This document shows, piece after piece, positions 1-10,204 of a DNA stretch of 43,385 bases. Numbering within the stretch: the first letter of the stretch is position 1; each line of letters starts with the position of its first letter. The notes below the pieces were generated by a model. It was given only the letters and a program-made list of their open reading frames with translations. It was not told the origin of the DNA and made no database searches. Source of the DNA: Candolleomyces eurysporus (Eukaryota; Basidiomycota; Agaricomycetes; Agaricales; Psathyrellaceae); contig JANBPK010001097.1 in NCBI GenBank assembly GCA_027579435.1, positions 1 to 43,385 on the forward strand. Direction: 5' to 3'. The translations under genes and the position numbers were made by a program.

Positions 1-78
1 ACGGGTCCCCATGGGTGCGTTGTACTTGATGGGCGGGGCTCGGGGTGGGCTGTCGTCGCTGCGTTCGGCGTCCTGCAT
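1..78 (-). CDS. 5' end of an unidentified gene leaving the window
   Basis: The minus strand carries an ATG at 78-76 followed by an open frame to the window edge, giving 26 residues that start MQDAERSDDSPPRAPP and end MGTR. The segment is acidic and proline-rich, as in a disordered N-terminus. It has no recognisable domain and could be a chance frame. The purine-rich stretch just upstream (about 95-170) would be its 5' leader. TFIIE alpha follows on the same strand upstream. Confidence 0.35.
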   Translation of the reverse strand, partial: MQDAERSDDSPPRAPPIKYNAPMGTR

Positions 79-547
79 CGTTTTTGTGGGGCTCTAGAGA
101 GATAGAGAGTGTGGGGAGTAGAGAGTCCACGACCAGCGGGCGATAATGAAAGGAGAAGGAGGAAATTAAAAGGCGGCAGCCAACTTACCCGGTCAGCCCC
201 TTTACATAATCGATATAGGGGCTTTTGGGGGGGACGACCGTCAGCCCTCGTTCTAACAGGATTACAAGAGAGAGCGTATGCCAAATTATAATATATTCCT
301 AATGTAAAGACTATGTACAAGAATCCATGGCAAGGGCGTACAGTCTAGCGCCAGGGGGATACCATAATATCCACCTCAAAGGCCGCCATCTCGCGCGTTT
401 TGAACGAACCTTATCGCAACGATTGCTAGACCGCTGCATTTCACTTGCCATGAACAGATGCAGACAACCAGTGCTGCCTCTAGCCAAGACCGGGTTCGAA
501 GGAGGAAGTGATAGACATAGATAGGCAGGAGGGACAAGGGAGGCCGA
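79..547. other. intergenic, no gene seen
   Basis: This stretch lies between the TFIIE alpha stop codon and the start of the left-edge gene. It holds an AGGAGAAGGAGG-like purine tract and a G7 run near 232. Short frames here have no coding character. Confidence 0.5.
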
Positions 548-2422
548 CTACGAATTCTCTTCAAGAATCTGGAAGTACGCCGTATACTCCTCCGGAGTCA
601 TCAAGTCATGATCATCCTCCGTGATCAAAGAAAGCGCTTTTGCAACACCATTGACTGTTATCACAAAGGAAGAACCATGAGTTCGACCTCCACTGATACA
701 TGACGACAAGAACTCACCATAGACAAGAGGATCCTCTCCAGCCGGTTGACTCGGCGGGGGTGGTTCCTCATATGCAGAGGAGAACGACGATGAAAACTCC
801 GAAGCGCTCCCGAACCCATTCGTGAATCCACCCACACTCGAACTGCTATCCGTTTTTGCAATCTTCGGCGTCCTAGGTCCCCCACTCCCCACATCATCAA
901 TCGACCTCGACCTCTTGCGATACTCGCTCAACGAATCAAGATACTGAATCGATGGTTTCCTATCCTCCTCCTCATCCATATCCGCTCCGAACTCTGAAGG
1001 GACCGTAGCACTGGGAGTGGCGATCGTCGAAACAGGCGTAGACCCCGAATAAGTCGAATTTGCGGCGAGGCTGGCGTAATACTGTTCGTACAACTCGGCA
1101 TCCTGATCTGCTGACGACGCCGCGTCTTCAGGTTTCAGGGTGGAAGTGGGCAAGGATAACGATGCGGACGACGAGTGACGTGGCTTGGGTAGCCCCGCTA
1201 CACCCAACCCCCTCAAACTCTCATCGCCCAACCCCAACTGTTCTCTTGCCTGAGCAGCCGCTGCGGCTCTAGCGCTCTCCTTCACACCCAGCGCTGTCAG
1301 GTCACCCGTAATCGTACTCTTCAAATGCCACGAAGGCAGTGCGTTCTGGACCCTCTTCTGTTCGGCCTCCTTCTCCCTCTCCCTCCGCCTCTTATCTTCA
1401 TCTTCACCGTCTCCATCCATAACCATGAGAATCCCAATCCCCTCTTCGCGCTTCCCAGACGAATCAGCTCCGGCAACCTTCAACCCAGCGCCCACACCGT
1501 TTGCACCACTCTCCCCTCCCCCACCCGCACCTCCATTCATCTTCTGCTTCTGCTCTAGCTCGGCTTGCGCATGACTCTTCACCCAGGCGGCTACATCGAA
1601 CTGGGGCAACGTCATACTCTCGCTCTTCTGCAGCCCCTCTCGAATGAAGCGCATTTGGTGGTTGAACCGCATCATGCGGTCTTTTGAGCCTTGCACGCTT
1701 TCGGCGTCTTCGTTTTCGACCAATTCGTGCTGGCAGATCTCGCAGACGAATATTCCACGAATAAAGTCCATAATTTTGTCGACTTCGAGGGGGGTGTAGG
1801 AGGCTTTGCATTGCGGGCAGATGTAGCCCTTGTTGTCAATTTCCTGGTCAAGGGAGAGGGGGTGAGTGGAACGTGATACCTACGGGGAGGGGGCAGGTGA
1901 GGGCAACACACGTTTCGCAGTTTGTGGTCAATCTTATTCCACATCTTCGCGATACGCCATTTGACGACGTTGCAGAAATGCTCATAGTCGATGTAGTAGT
2001 ACTGCTTGCCGACTGAACGTTGGGCGCCTTCTTTCAACTCGTTTTGGCGGTAGCTGCTCGGGGTGTGAGTTGAGGCAGGGAATCGAGAAAAATAGCGACG
2101 CACACTTTGACCAGACAGTCGTTCGACAGAACCGCAATGACCTTGTTGAGCTCTTTTGGCTGCAACCCCATCCGACCCGCCAGTTCGTCATCCTTCAGGC
2201 TAAAAAGAGGTCAGCGTCAAAGGAAAAACGACAGGCAGCAGCCACCAAAAGCACACTGAAGCGTCATGGTGCCCTGGATAGAAAAGCAAGGAAAACACGA
2301 GCCACTTACACAGGGTACCTCGCCAGCTGGTCCATGATAATCGTGTACTTGGGTTCATAAAACGCCCTGGACACATGTTGCACGAGAACTCGAAGAATCT
2401 CTTTCTCTTCCTTGGTAGACAT
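548..2422 (-). CDS. TFA1: Transcription initiation factor IIE subunit alpha
   Basis: General RNA polymerase II factor that joins the pre-initiation complex and recruits and stimulates TFIIH; nuclear. Four exons (minus): 2422-2310, 2199-2104, 2053-1912, 1843-548. They splice without phase breaks to 548 residues. Residues 1-117 form the winged-helix region, including KELNKVIAVLSNDCLVKVYR and the conserved YYYIDYEHFCNVVKWRI stretch. Residues 118-160 form the zinc ribbon with C126xxC129 and C151xxC154. The rest is low-complexity and acidic (EDEDKRRREREKE; EEEDRKPSIQ), as usual in fungal TFIIE alpha. The third intron is taken as 68 nt; an acceptor 36 nt earlier would leave only 32 nt, below the normal minimum. 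The start ATG at 2422 gives MSTKEEKEILRVLVQHVSRAFYEPKY, the expected family N-terminus. The family assignment is secure; exon borders are inferred. Confidence 0.93.
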
Positions 2423-3062
2423 GCGTCGTCTTTAACGGGGCAATCGCAGCAAGAAAACGAAGGTGGTGTGGGTGGTGTGCCACTGGGTGGATTGGACAGA
2501 TATGGAGGCAGCAAGACGATAAACCGACAGCTTGCGTCACTCTTGGCTCTTAAACGAAGTAAGTATCGAGAAGATAGTGATAAAGGGAATGTGAGTTTAC
2601 AGAAGAGCGTACGACGACGACCCAGTTCCCAATCCTGCAGCGGTTAAGAGGAGGATGGTGGTCAGAGCAGAACAAAGATGACCATGACTGTCCTGCTATG
2701 TACATTATGTAAGGCTGTTCGGAGCCGGCCCGGGAGGTCACCGGAGATGGACCATGCTCGGGGCGGTGACTCAGGCCACAGAGAGGGTGCGACGTCAATG
2801 TGACTTAGGAGAAGGTGGCCACAGGCTTGTCATTGTGTGGTGGGTGTGGCTAGGAGACGGTGGAGGAAAGGAAGAAGGAAAACGACAATGACAAAAAGCA
2901 GCCGTTATATACCAATCCGTAACGCATCGGGTCACGCGTCACGCGTCACACTTTGTCCTCAAAGCTCTCAAAAGTTCGAATTCATGATCGATTGTATACA
3001 GAAAACTATTTGGAAACACTATTTGTCCGTAATCGTAGCCAATAACCTGTCACCGGCTCCAA
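2423..3062. other. intergenic: TFIIE alpha promoter and aldo/keto reductase 3' flank
   Basis: No gene is seen. The region contains two adjacent ACGCGT hexamers (2934-2946, listed separately), about 510 bp upstream of the TFIIE alpha start and 120 bp past the reductase stop. Confidence 0.5.
2934..2946. promoter_or_regulatory. paired ACGCGT (MCB-like) elements
   Basis: ACGCGT occurs at 2934-2939 and 2941-2946 in the context GTCACGCGTCACGCGTCAC. In yeasts ACGCGT is the core site of the MBF cell-cycle factor. The hexamers are seen directly; any function in controlling TFIIE alpha is a guess. Confidence 0.3.
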
Positions 3063-4546
3063 TCACTTCTGCTCACCGGAAGCTTGAAGCTTTCGACCAG
3101 TAAGGGGCTGAGCAAGAGGCCACTTATCCCGATGCCCGTTAGCATAAGTGATCAAATCCACTCCCGTCCCATCTCCAAAGAAAGTTTGGGGGAATCCAAT
3201 ATCAAACGGAAGGATACTATCGAGATACTTGAGATGCTCGCTCGTCAGTGAAAGCTCCAACGCCTCGATATTGCTGAGAAGGTGCTCGACCTTCCTTCCA
3301 CCGATGATGGGGAAGACGAATCGCGTCTTGTGCATCACGTAGGCAATAGCGACTAAAGAATAGATGCACGAGTCAGTCAGCTGCCAGCCGAGTGCTCCGA
3401 GAGTTGACACTCACCAGAAGTGATCTCTTTCGCCCCAATTTCTTTCGCGACGACTGTGAGGGCATCACAAACTTTCTTCTCCGACTCGGTACGCTGCCAG
3501 TCCGCAGAGAGCATAGTACGGCCGCCTTCACCAGTCTTTCGACGACGCTCTTCTTCCTCGTCGCTGCGGATTTTACCAGCGGCAAGGACTCCCCATGGAG
3601 CTAGAGCCATTCCTGTTTTAGACAAGTCAATGACGGTCGATCTGAAGTATACGAAGGAGGTTAATTGAAAACCGCTTTACCTTCCTGTCGAGCCATCGGA
3701 ATAATATCCCGTTCAAAGGAGCGCTCCATGATGCTCCAATAGCCCTGGTAGACACTGAACGGAGTCAGACCATGGTCTCTAGCGTATTGGTTCGCCGTCG
3801 TGACCACCCAGGCTGGCGCGTCCGAGATGCCCTAACCATCATATTTTCTCAGTGCTAAGCGCAGATTCGGAATTCGAATGAAACGTACCAAGTAAAGCAC
3901 CTTCTGCGACATAACAAGCGCATGAAGCGAATGCATAACCTCCTGGACGCTCGTCGTAAAGTCCCAATAATGGACGTAGAATAAATCGATGTAAGTGGTC
4001 TTCAAGTTCTTGAGAGAGCTCTCGACGGCGATGTGCATCGACTTGACGTTGTTTCCTGAGTACATGATTTTTTGGGGGACGTTAGGGTCGTGGAGCCTGG
4101 GGTTGTTCGTGTACTGGATCGCATGTCACGGTCAGAAGTGAGCAGGAGGAGTAATTCACGAGGGGAGTTCACCTTGGTAGCGATAAAAAGCTGGTCCCTT
4201 ATTCCCTTCGTCTCGGCCCACTCCCCGATAAACTCCTCGGAGCGTCCGTCATGACTATATGGAGATCATATCAGCGCCGGGCTCGTTTATGGAAAAAGAG
4301 AGAAACCTACTAAGAATTCGCTGTATCGATAAAATTCCCTCCAAGATCATAGTACGCGTCCAGAAGCTTGAAGCTAGCCTCTTTGTTCATACTACCCATT
4401 CCGAAGACATGCCATGTATCTCCAATACTCCCGCCACCGAGGCAGAGGGGGGAGACATGCACGCCAGCGAGCGTGGACAGCTGTCTGTAGACCCCCAGAC
4501 GGGATTTCGGGAGGGGTTGGGGAGCGTACATCGTTGGGAAGGACAT
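3063..4546 (-). CDS. Aldo/keto reductase, aryl-alcohol dehydrogenase type
   Basis: NAD(P)H-dependent oxidoreductase of the AKR superfamily, closest in feel to fungal aryl-alcohol dehydrogenases that interconvert aromatic aldehydes and alcohols; probably cytosolic. Exons (minus): 4546-4311, 4254-4173, 4113-3889, 3831-3681, 3612-3415, 3352-3063, giving 393 residues in unbroken phase. The catalytic tetrad is visible: D74 in FIDTAN, Y79 in NSYHDGRSE, K106 in FIATKY and H154 in LFYVHYWD. RLGVYRQLSTLAGVHVSPLCLGG is the family N-terminus, and FVFPIIGGRKVEHLLSNIEAL is the C-terminal cofactor-binding segment. The start at 4546 (MSFPTMYAPQP) is the first true ATG; the frame extends upstream only through non-ATG codons. 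A TATA box lies about 100 bp upstream. The substrate cannot be told from sequence. Confidence 0.9.
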
Positions 4547-4646
4547 CCTGATTAAGGGATAGAACAATTGTGGGGCTGAGTAGAGAGGAGCCGATTGAAT
4601 ATCTTCGAGTGAAGAGGAATGTTGAAGCCTTGGTGCTCGTTCCTCG

Positions 4647-4654
4647 TATTTATA
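4647..4654 (-). promoter_or_regulatory. TATA box of the aldo/keto reductase gene
   Basis: The minus strand reads TATAAATA, about 101-108 bp upstream of the start codon at 4546, a normal fungal spacing. Confidence 0.5.
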
Positions 4655-4717
4655 GCTGAAAGCCTTGAAGAAACATCATCATCTATAATGACAAACATTC
4701 CGAGATACCGTTGCTTC

Positions 4718-4718
4718 N
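4718..4718. other. ambiguous base at a homopolymer (assembly mark)
   Basis: One of six isolated N bases, each touching a mononucleotide run: 4718, 11605, 19712, 19916, 23834 and 42089. The three in coding exons (11605, 19712, 23834) must be ignored for the frame to close, so they are best read as insertion errors, not unknown bases. Confidence 0.8.
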
Positions 4719-5183
4719 AAAAAATTTTGGTCCTCCAACCTCCGAACTCGACACTGGGACGTCAAAGCCTCTCGTACAAAAAGACGCTAGCACCTGTTCT
4801 CACGGAGATTATATAGCTCCCGTGAGAGGAGCGCCAAACTGTCGTTCCGGGTGCGAGACGAACGCCGATTTGGTGGATCGCAGTCTTAGAAAGCTCTGCA
4901 GACGTCGTATGCTTCGTAGACCGTAGTGACCGAGGAAGGGCGCTGAACGAGTCACAATCGGAGCGCTGAGGACAACGAGGAGTACCCTTTTTTCGAGTTT
5001 CTTGTGTTAGTAGTTGGGAGCCGAAGTTGCCGATGTGATTCAAATCACTGGCACTCGGCAAGTAAAAGCGCGTAAAGACACCCTTCAAGTTGAACGAACG
5101 TGCAATTTACATATGATGTCCAGCTACATACACAACACTCCGTACAACTAAAAGTCTCAAACTATTTTCCAATCACTTGTCGC

Positions 5184-6191
5184 TCAATCGAGCTCATCGA
5201 GGGACCTGGCAGCAACGCTAGAAACCATGAATGTCAGCAACCCATCTAATAAATCAATGAAAATCAAACGTACCTATCCTCGGCCTCAAGCTCCCTCGCC
5301 CTGACCATGCCTTTCCACCCAGTAGGGTAGCGCTTCCCTGGACGCATAAGGCCGCGAGCCTCCAAGTCATCCTCAAGCTCCCTCGGCATAACCGCGCTTC
5401 TGTACGCAGCAGGGTAGCGCCTCCCTGGACGAATAAGGCCACGAGCCTCCAAGTCCTCCTCGAGCTCACGACCAAAAATCTTCTTGGCGATCTTTGGGAG
5501 GAAGAAAAGTGGGGCGCGTGCTTCGAGCTCTTCGTCGCTCAAGTCTCGTCCAAAGATCGTTCGGGCAATTCGCCTGATAATCGGGGCACGGGCTTGGAGC
5601 TCTTCGTCCGACATCTCCTCCAATGCACGTTTGGCGTGCTCGTGCAGGCGGTGGTGGCTGTGCTCGTGGCGGGCTTCGAGCTCCTCGCCGTCTTCAAAGT
5701 CCCTAGCCTCGACCTCGTCGAGCTCGTCGAAGTCGCGTCCGAGGATCTTTCGCGTGATCCGCCTGATGAACCGGGCGTCGAGCTCCTCCGAGTCCTGGAG
5801 CTCTCGGCGCATCTCCCTGTTGCCGACCTTGTTGTGCCAGGCCGGTTCCCGGGCCTCCAGTTCGGTTTCGACGGAGTCGAGGTCACGTCCGAAGTTCTTC
5901 CTGGTGGCGTTCCTGGAGGACCGGGCGTCGAGATCCTCGACGTCGTCAAGATCTCGTCGGCTTGGAGTCGCATGATGGTGGTGGTGTGCACCGTGAGCGT
6001 GACCGTGCTCCGACCGTCTATTTCGATGACAAGTTCTGTGGTGAGTACGTGACTATCGTTTTTGGAAAAGATGCCGCTTACGCAGAGATATCGATGTCAG
6101 TACCCTCGATGTTGGCGCCTGGTTCGGCGTATGCAGACGCAGCGAGGAGGACAGCGACAGTGACGGTAGCAGCAGTGGTGAGTTGGACCAT
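5184..6191 (-). CDS. Secreted His-rich DELD-type repeat precursor with cationic peptide units
   Basis: Exons (minus) 6191-6082, 6035-5274, 5217-5184 give 301 residues. Residues 1-22 are a signal peptide ending in AYA. Residues 47-58 are His-rich (HGHAHGAHHHHH), with a second His patch at 160-170. From residue 65 onward, acidic spacers ending in LDAR/LEAR/LQAR/VEAR alternate with basic segments. Three of these are short, cationic and hydrophobic and end in Gly-Arg: 126-137 FIRRITRKILGR, 187-200 APIIRRIARTIFGR and 211-226 APLFFLPKIAKKIFGR. A degenerate unit with NFGR is at 76-87. Two related units, 236-255 and 265-284, start GLIRPGRRYP and GLMRPGKRYP. Dibasic sites (RR 63-64 and 113-114; KR 172-173 and 271-272; RR 242-243) suit Kex2-type cleavage. 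The protein ends RSLDELD, resembling the RSIDELD tail of Serendipita DELD effectors (from memory). The last intron, with consensus donor GTACGT, is needed to reach this tail; read-through would end in RYV. Release of peptides and any activity are inference. Confidence 0.85.
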
Positions 6192-8243
6192 CTTTAGTTT
6201 CTTGCGAGTTGTGAGTGTGTCGTAGTTGTATTCCAATAGCGGTCTACGCTGAGAATTTTTTGAATGCGGTATGAAGCAGGCGCGGTTGTGTAGTAGTTGA
6301 AGGGGTGAAGATATCAGTTCTGTGGACTCTCCATCGAAAGCGTTTAGGTATATATACCTCTGGACGATTACGCAAAATGGAATTATGAATATGTTGAACA
6401 CTCCTTCGTTAGCAGCAAGGATTTCAAGCAGTGCCTAGTTACCATGAAGGATACTGAGAACTCAATAATCAAAATCATCGGGCGGTGCGGGAGAGGGTTG
6501 GCCGTAATACCAATAACGGCCATAGATAGGTGATTGCAATGTATGAAGTCATTTGGCCTTTCAAAGCTACCTGTCGAGCCCTTTGCATCTTTTGTCAATC
6601 ATATCTGTGGTGGCTTTGCTGTGCTCTCTTGATTGAGTGCAGCGTATACGTTGTTCCAGCGGTTTTCGGGTTTCATGGAAGCTAACTTGAGTATGCCAGG
6701 CATGCTACAGTCATTTGCTACCTTGACACTCATCTTAGTGATCGGTGTTGTTGATGATGTTTCTGATATCAACAGAGTTTAGAATCAGAGCTATGTACAC
6801 CCGTGCATCATGGTCACGGAGTTGCTTCTTAACATCTTTTAGCTGATACGGTTGCCAACTAAAAGCACGAGCTAGGGACCCGGGGCTCCTAGACCGATAA
6901 TTGATTGGTGTAGAACATCATGCGCTGCTGAGATTTTGCTTCATCCGATGCGACAGCGCATGGTTCCGGAGAATGTAATTCAAACGACTTGCTTTTCAAG
7001 TGGCATGATTGAATAGAAACACGAGAGAGGGATCCAGGAGTGTTGACCACTTTGATTAGAATGCAAGAATCACGAATGAAAGAATCACAGCCGCCAGGCC
7101 CTTCTGAGTCGCAGATAATGTTTACGCTACAACCGTCTGGAAGTCATCACTTGCTACAGAGTCGCGAACCGATTGGAACCTCCGTTTTCTTCGTTGTTTA
7201 ACCCGGGAATGAACGGGTGTTTATGCGGCAGGTCCTCTACTATGCCCTACCCTCTCTCTCCGCTTCCTCCACTTCACATCCACCTCTGCCGTGTTTCTCG
7301 TTACGCGTACATATATCTACGTTTCATCTCAATGACTTTCTCCCTTTACTTACAGCTCATTTTTTCGTTTCCTTGTTGTGATATCGATTGCCGGAGTGGT
7401 TTCCACGCGGGCTTCACTACTCTATACTAGTGCCTGTTGGTTTGTGGACTGATTTAGGATTGAGTTATTGGAACCTCGAAGTGGAGCGAGTGCTGCCTTT
7501 GTCGCTTTCAGGGCCTCGGATGAAATCGGACGAACTTTGATGTTACTAGGATGAGAATTATAGCTTATCTCAGGTGGATTGGGAACGCTCGTCGTTCGCT
7601 GCGTCGAGAATAACATTGTACTAAGTCTTGGCGTTGGGTCTCCGTTTTACTGACGATTGAATGTCTTGACTTGAGCTCGTCACGAAAGACTGCGCGAGCC
7701 TTTCGATCGTCTACACCACATCCCCAATTAACAGTTCGTCCTGGTCCATTGCAACTGATTCAATGTCTATCTCATCTACATCCTTGGTATTAGTAGGGAC
7801 GCACTCGCTGGAAAGAATTAGACGGGAGGTTCAGATGTATGTGTCTGTGAAAACAAGTACAAGCACCGGCCTGCTAAACCGTCATGACATGATGCATGAT
7901 GGCGATTAGATCACTGAACCTAATGTAAACAGCATTGAGCGCTCAGGTGCTGTTCACGAGCCCTGGGTGCTTCAGTTTGCTTTCCTTGACCCTCACCATC
8001 TTCAAGCACATTGCTGTCTCAGAAATTTGGACAAATTCGAGCACTTGGTCCTACAACTTCCACCTTTGCCCTCAAGAAATTGGGGTTCTTCGTCATTCAC
8101 GCTCTCCAGACCGCAAGCTATCCTGTATTTCCGAAAGTGGGCCCAACGTCAAAACCAGTACTCGAGAAAGTGAGTACAGGATCTCTGTTTTAACGCCCTA
8201 TGGCCTGACAATAATCAGGCTCCCGGTTTCCTTCCGCGCCGCA
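6192..8243. other. 2-kb intergenic region, no gene seen
   Basis: Short frames on both strands (for example minus 6383-6598, plus 7173-7430) have no coding character or plausible splice partners. The right part, from about 7840, resembles the leader DNA before the other three F-box paralogues ('gatggcgattaga', 'tcttcaagcacattg'), so the F-box duplication unit begins here. A putative leader intron runs 8170-8218. Confidence 0.5.
6349..6356 (-). promoter_or_regulatory. TATA-like element of the repeat-precursor gene
   Basis: A perfect palindrome GGTATATATACC (6347-6358) is centred on TATATATA, about 160 bp upstream of the start codon at 6191. Confidence 0.4.
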
Positions 8244-10204
8244 ATGAGTGCTGTTTGCGAACACCAGACGGCAGGCACTTCAAGCGTTCTTCAGCAGATT
8301 CCTGTCGAACTATGGAGCAAGATTCTTCACGCAGAACAAGGCTTTACAGTAGAAGACTTCAAGACTCTTTGCTTCGTGGCTCCCCTCTTCAAGACGATCT
8401 GCCAGCCCTTGGTTTACAGAAGTCTGGCTGTTAGGGGTGTCACAGTATTCTATGGATACTCTTTCAAAAAGGGTTACAAGCGGGAAGCGTTTCATGATTT
8501 GGACCAGTGGAAGCAGGATTTATGGAGCCTTATTCGAGCAGAGCAATGTCTACGTCTTGTTGGAGAAGATCCCTCTCTGTCAACTTTCCCCCGGAACATA
8601 TGCATCGGAGCCATGCCGAGCGTTACCATTCGCGATTTAAGCACTCAACAACCTCCGACGGAAAAGATGGCGCTCTCAAAGGCCGCTTATGACGCCTTTT
8701 CGCAATTCAAGAGCACGCTTGTACGGACGCTCCCATTATTCACTCACCTCCGCCGACTCGAACTCTGCTTACTTCCCATTGACGACGGACTGTTGATGGC
8801 GGTAGCCTCGCACTCTGTCCTCTACGAGCTGAAAATCGGATCTTGCTCGTTTCCCTCGCCAACCTTTCCTATCCCATCCATCCGCTTACTCGAATGCAGC
8901 GGGGTATTACGTGAACAAGCACCGGCAGCCCTTTGCCTGGCCTCCTCTCAGCATCTTCAAGAATTGCGAATCGAAAACATGGAGGCGGCAGCTATTTTAG
9001 AAGGCTTCCGTGCAAGACCTGAATCAGACTCAATGTTAACGAAGCTCCGCCGTCTCACAATCATACCAACAAGCGCCAGACTCAACCTCCCCGACATGGA
9101 AGCCCTACTGGGGTACATGCCAGCTTTGCGCCAGCTGGAGATTGTTTCCAACCAATTCGAGGGAGATGAAGACAGTATCAGCGCTCTGAAAGGAACTCAG
9201 GTAATAAAATCGTCTATAATACCGTACCTGCGACAGTTTTCCGGTCCTTTGTCCTTCGCTCGCTCCGTCATACCTGGAAGACCTGTCAACGACATTCGAA
9301 GTGGCGACGGTGGATACGGCTATTTTGTGGGCACTTGGCCAGAGCTCCAGACGCATTTTCACCCGCTATGTTTATCGACAGCAACCGCGGAAGGCATTAC
9401 GACTCTTCACCTACCAAACTACAACGTTGCGCCGATTTGGCTTTTGAGTTGGTTTGTGACGAAGACGTTCCCTCGATTGACTGACTTGAGACTCCCAGTT
9501 GGGATGATCAAGGATTGCGACCATGAGATAGCCTATATGTTTCCCGGGAGGCGCCGTTGGCGCCGCAGACAGCCAAAGCCTCTGGATGTTGAAGGTCCAT
9601 TTGGGGACGGGGTAGTCGAGGGAATGGTGAAGGATATCAGTGATAACGTCAGGTATGAACTTGGTGGGTTCAATGATCCATCGAGTCAAACTACGGGTCC
9701 AGACTACGGAACGAGAAGAGTCGGCTCTCACCTTTGCAACATCTTCACTCCAGTTTCCTCGGCCCAAGTCGACGTCGCAGCGACCCTTGCTAAGTTGTGT
9801 ACCGACGTCGTACTGGACCGCACCGGTACGCCATCTCGCCACCCTAAAGACTATCAAGTGCGTCATTTCGCTCATTCACTAAATCATCCATCTCTGAAAT
9901 TTGTGCCTTTCTACCTACTGACATCTAGGAAGCACTTATTTACTTTGCCCAAGGCTGGTACCCACTTCCAGCAGGCATTCAGACCCTCTCGCTTAGGCCT
10001 GGGTTATTCCTGCGTGACCCTGTCCATCCGTTTGAGCCCACTCCCATTGTAGACCGATGGTCATGCGTTGCAGTTGCCACAGCTCTTGGTGAGCATTATC
10101 CAAGCCTCAACACCGTCACGCTCATTGGCTCCGACGACTATCTTTGCGAGAGGATTCAAAGCATCGGCAATGGCGCGACAAGCTGGACTGTCCGTGCAAC
10201 CTGA
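8244..10204 (+). CDS. F-box/LRR-like protein, tandem copy A (intact)
   Basis: Two exons, 8244-9857 and 9929-10204, give 629 residues. Residues 16-60 are an F-box (LQQIPVELWSKILHAEQGF, then DFKTLCFVAPLFKTICQPL), which would bind Skp1 in an SCF ubiquitin ligase. The remainder carries weak LRR-like repeats (FTHLRRLELCLLPIDDGLL; HLQELRIENMEA; PALRQLEI) for substrate binding. The last exon starts EALIYFAQGWYPLPAG and is shared by all four copies. The start is the ATG aligned with the other copies (MSAVCEHQTAG); the frame stays open back to 7935 only if the likely leader intron 8170-8218 is not removed. It is the only copy with no lesion, which suggests it is functional. The substrate is unknown. 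Confidence 0.82.

Larger units (their letters stand above)
4547..5183. other. intergenic, no gene seen
   Basis: Reductase promoter plus the 3' flank of the repeat-precursor gene. It includes an isolated N at 4718 beside an A run. The minus-strand frame across 4762-5088 looks random. Confidence 0.5.

Noticed and set aside
1844..1911. Alternative 32-nt intron in TFIIE alpha (acceptor CCCCGTAG)
   Set aside because: Phase-compatible, but far shorter than any other intron here (all at least 43 nt); the 68-nt version ending TTGACCAG fits the family alignment better.
5484..6052. Long plus-strand frames (Ser/Arg-rich and Val/Leu-rich) opposite the repeat precursor
   Set aside because: They are antisense shadows produced by the GAG/CTC-rich repeat codons; no splice or start context, while the minus strand has signal peptide, introns and repeats.
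7935..8243. 103-codon in-frame extension of F-box copy A
   Set aside because: Not conserved as protein in copies B-D, and it crosses a likely leader intron; the aligned ATG at 8244 is preferred.
9411..9875. 154-codon minus-strand frame under F-box copy A
   Set aside because: Shadow of the conserved plus-strand exon; broken in the paralogues.
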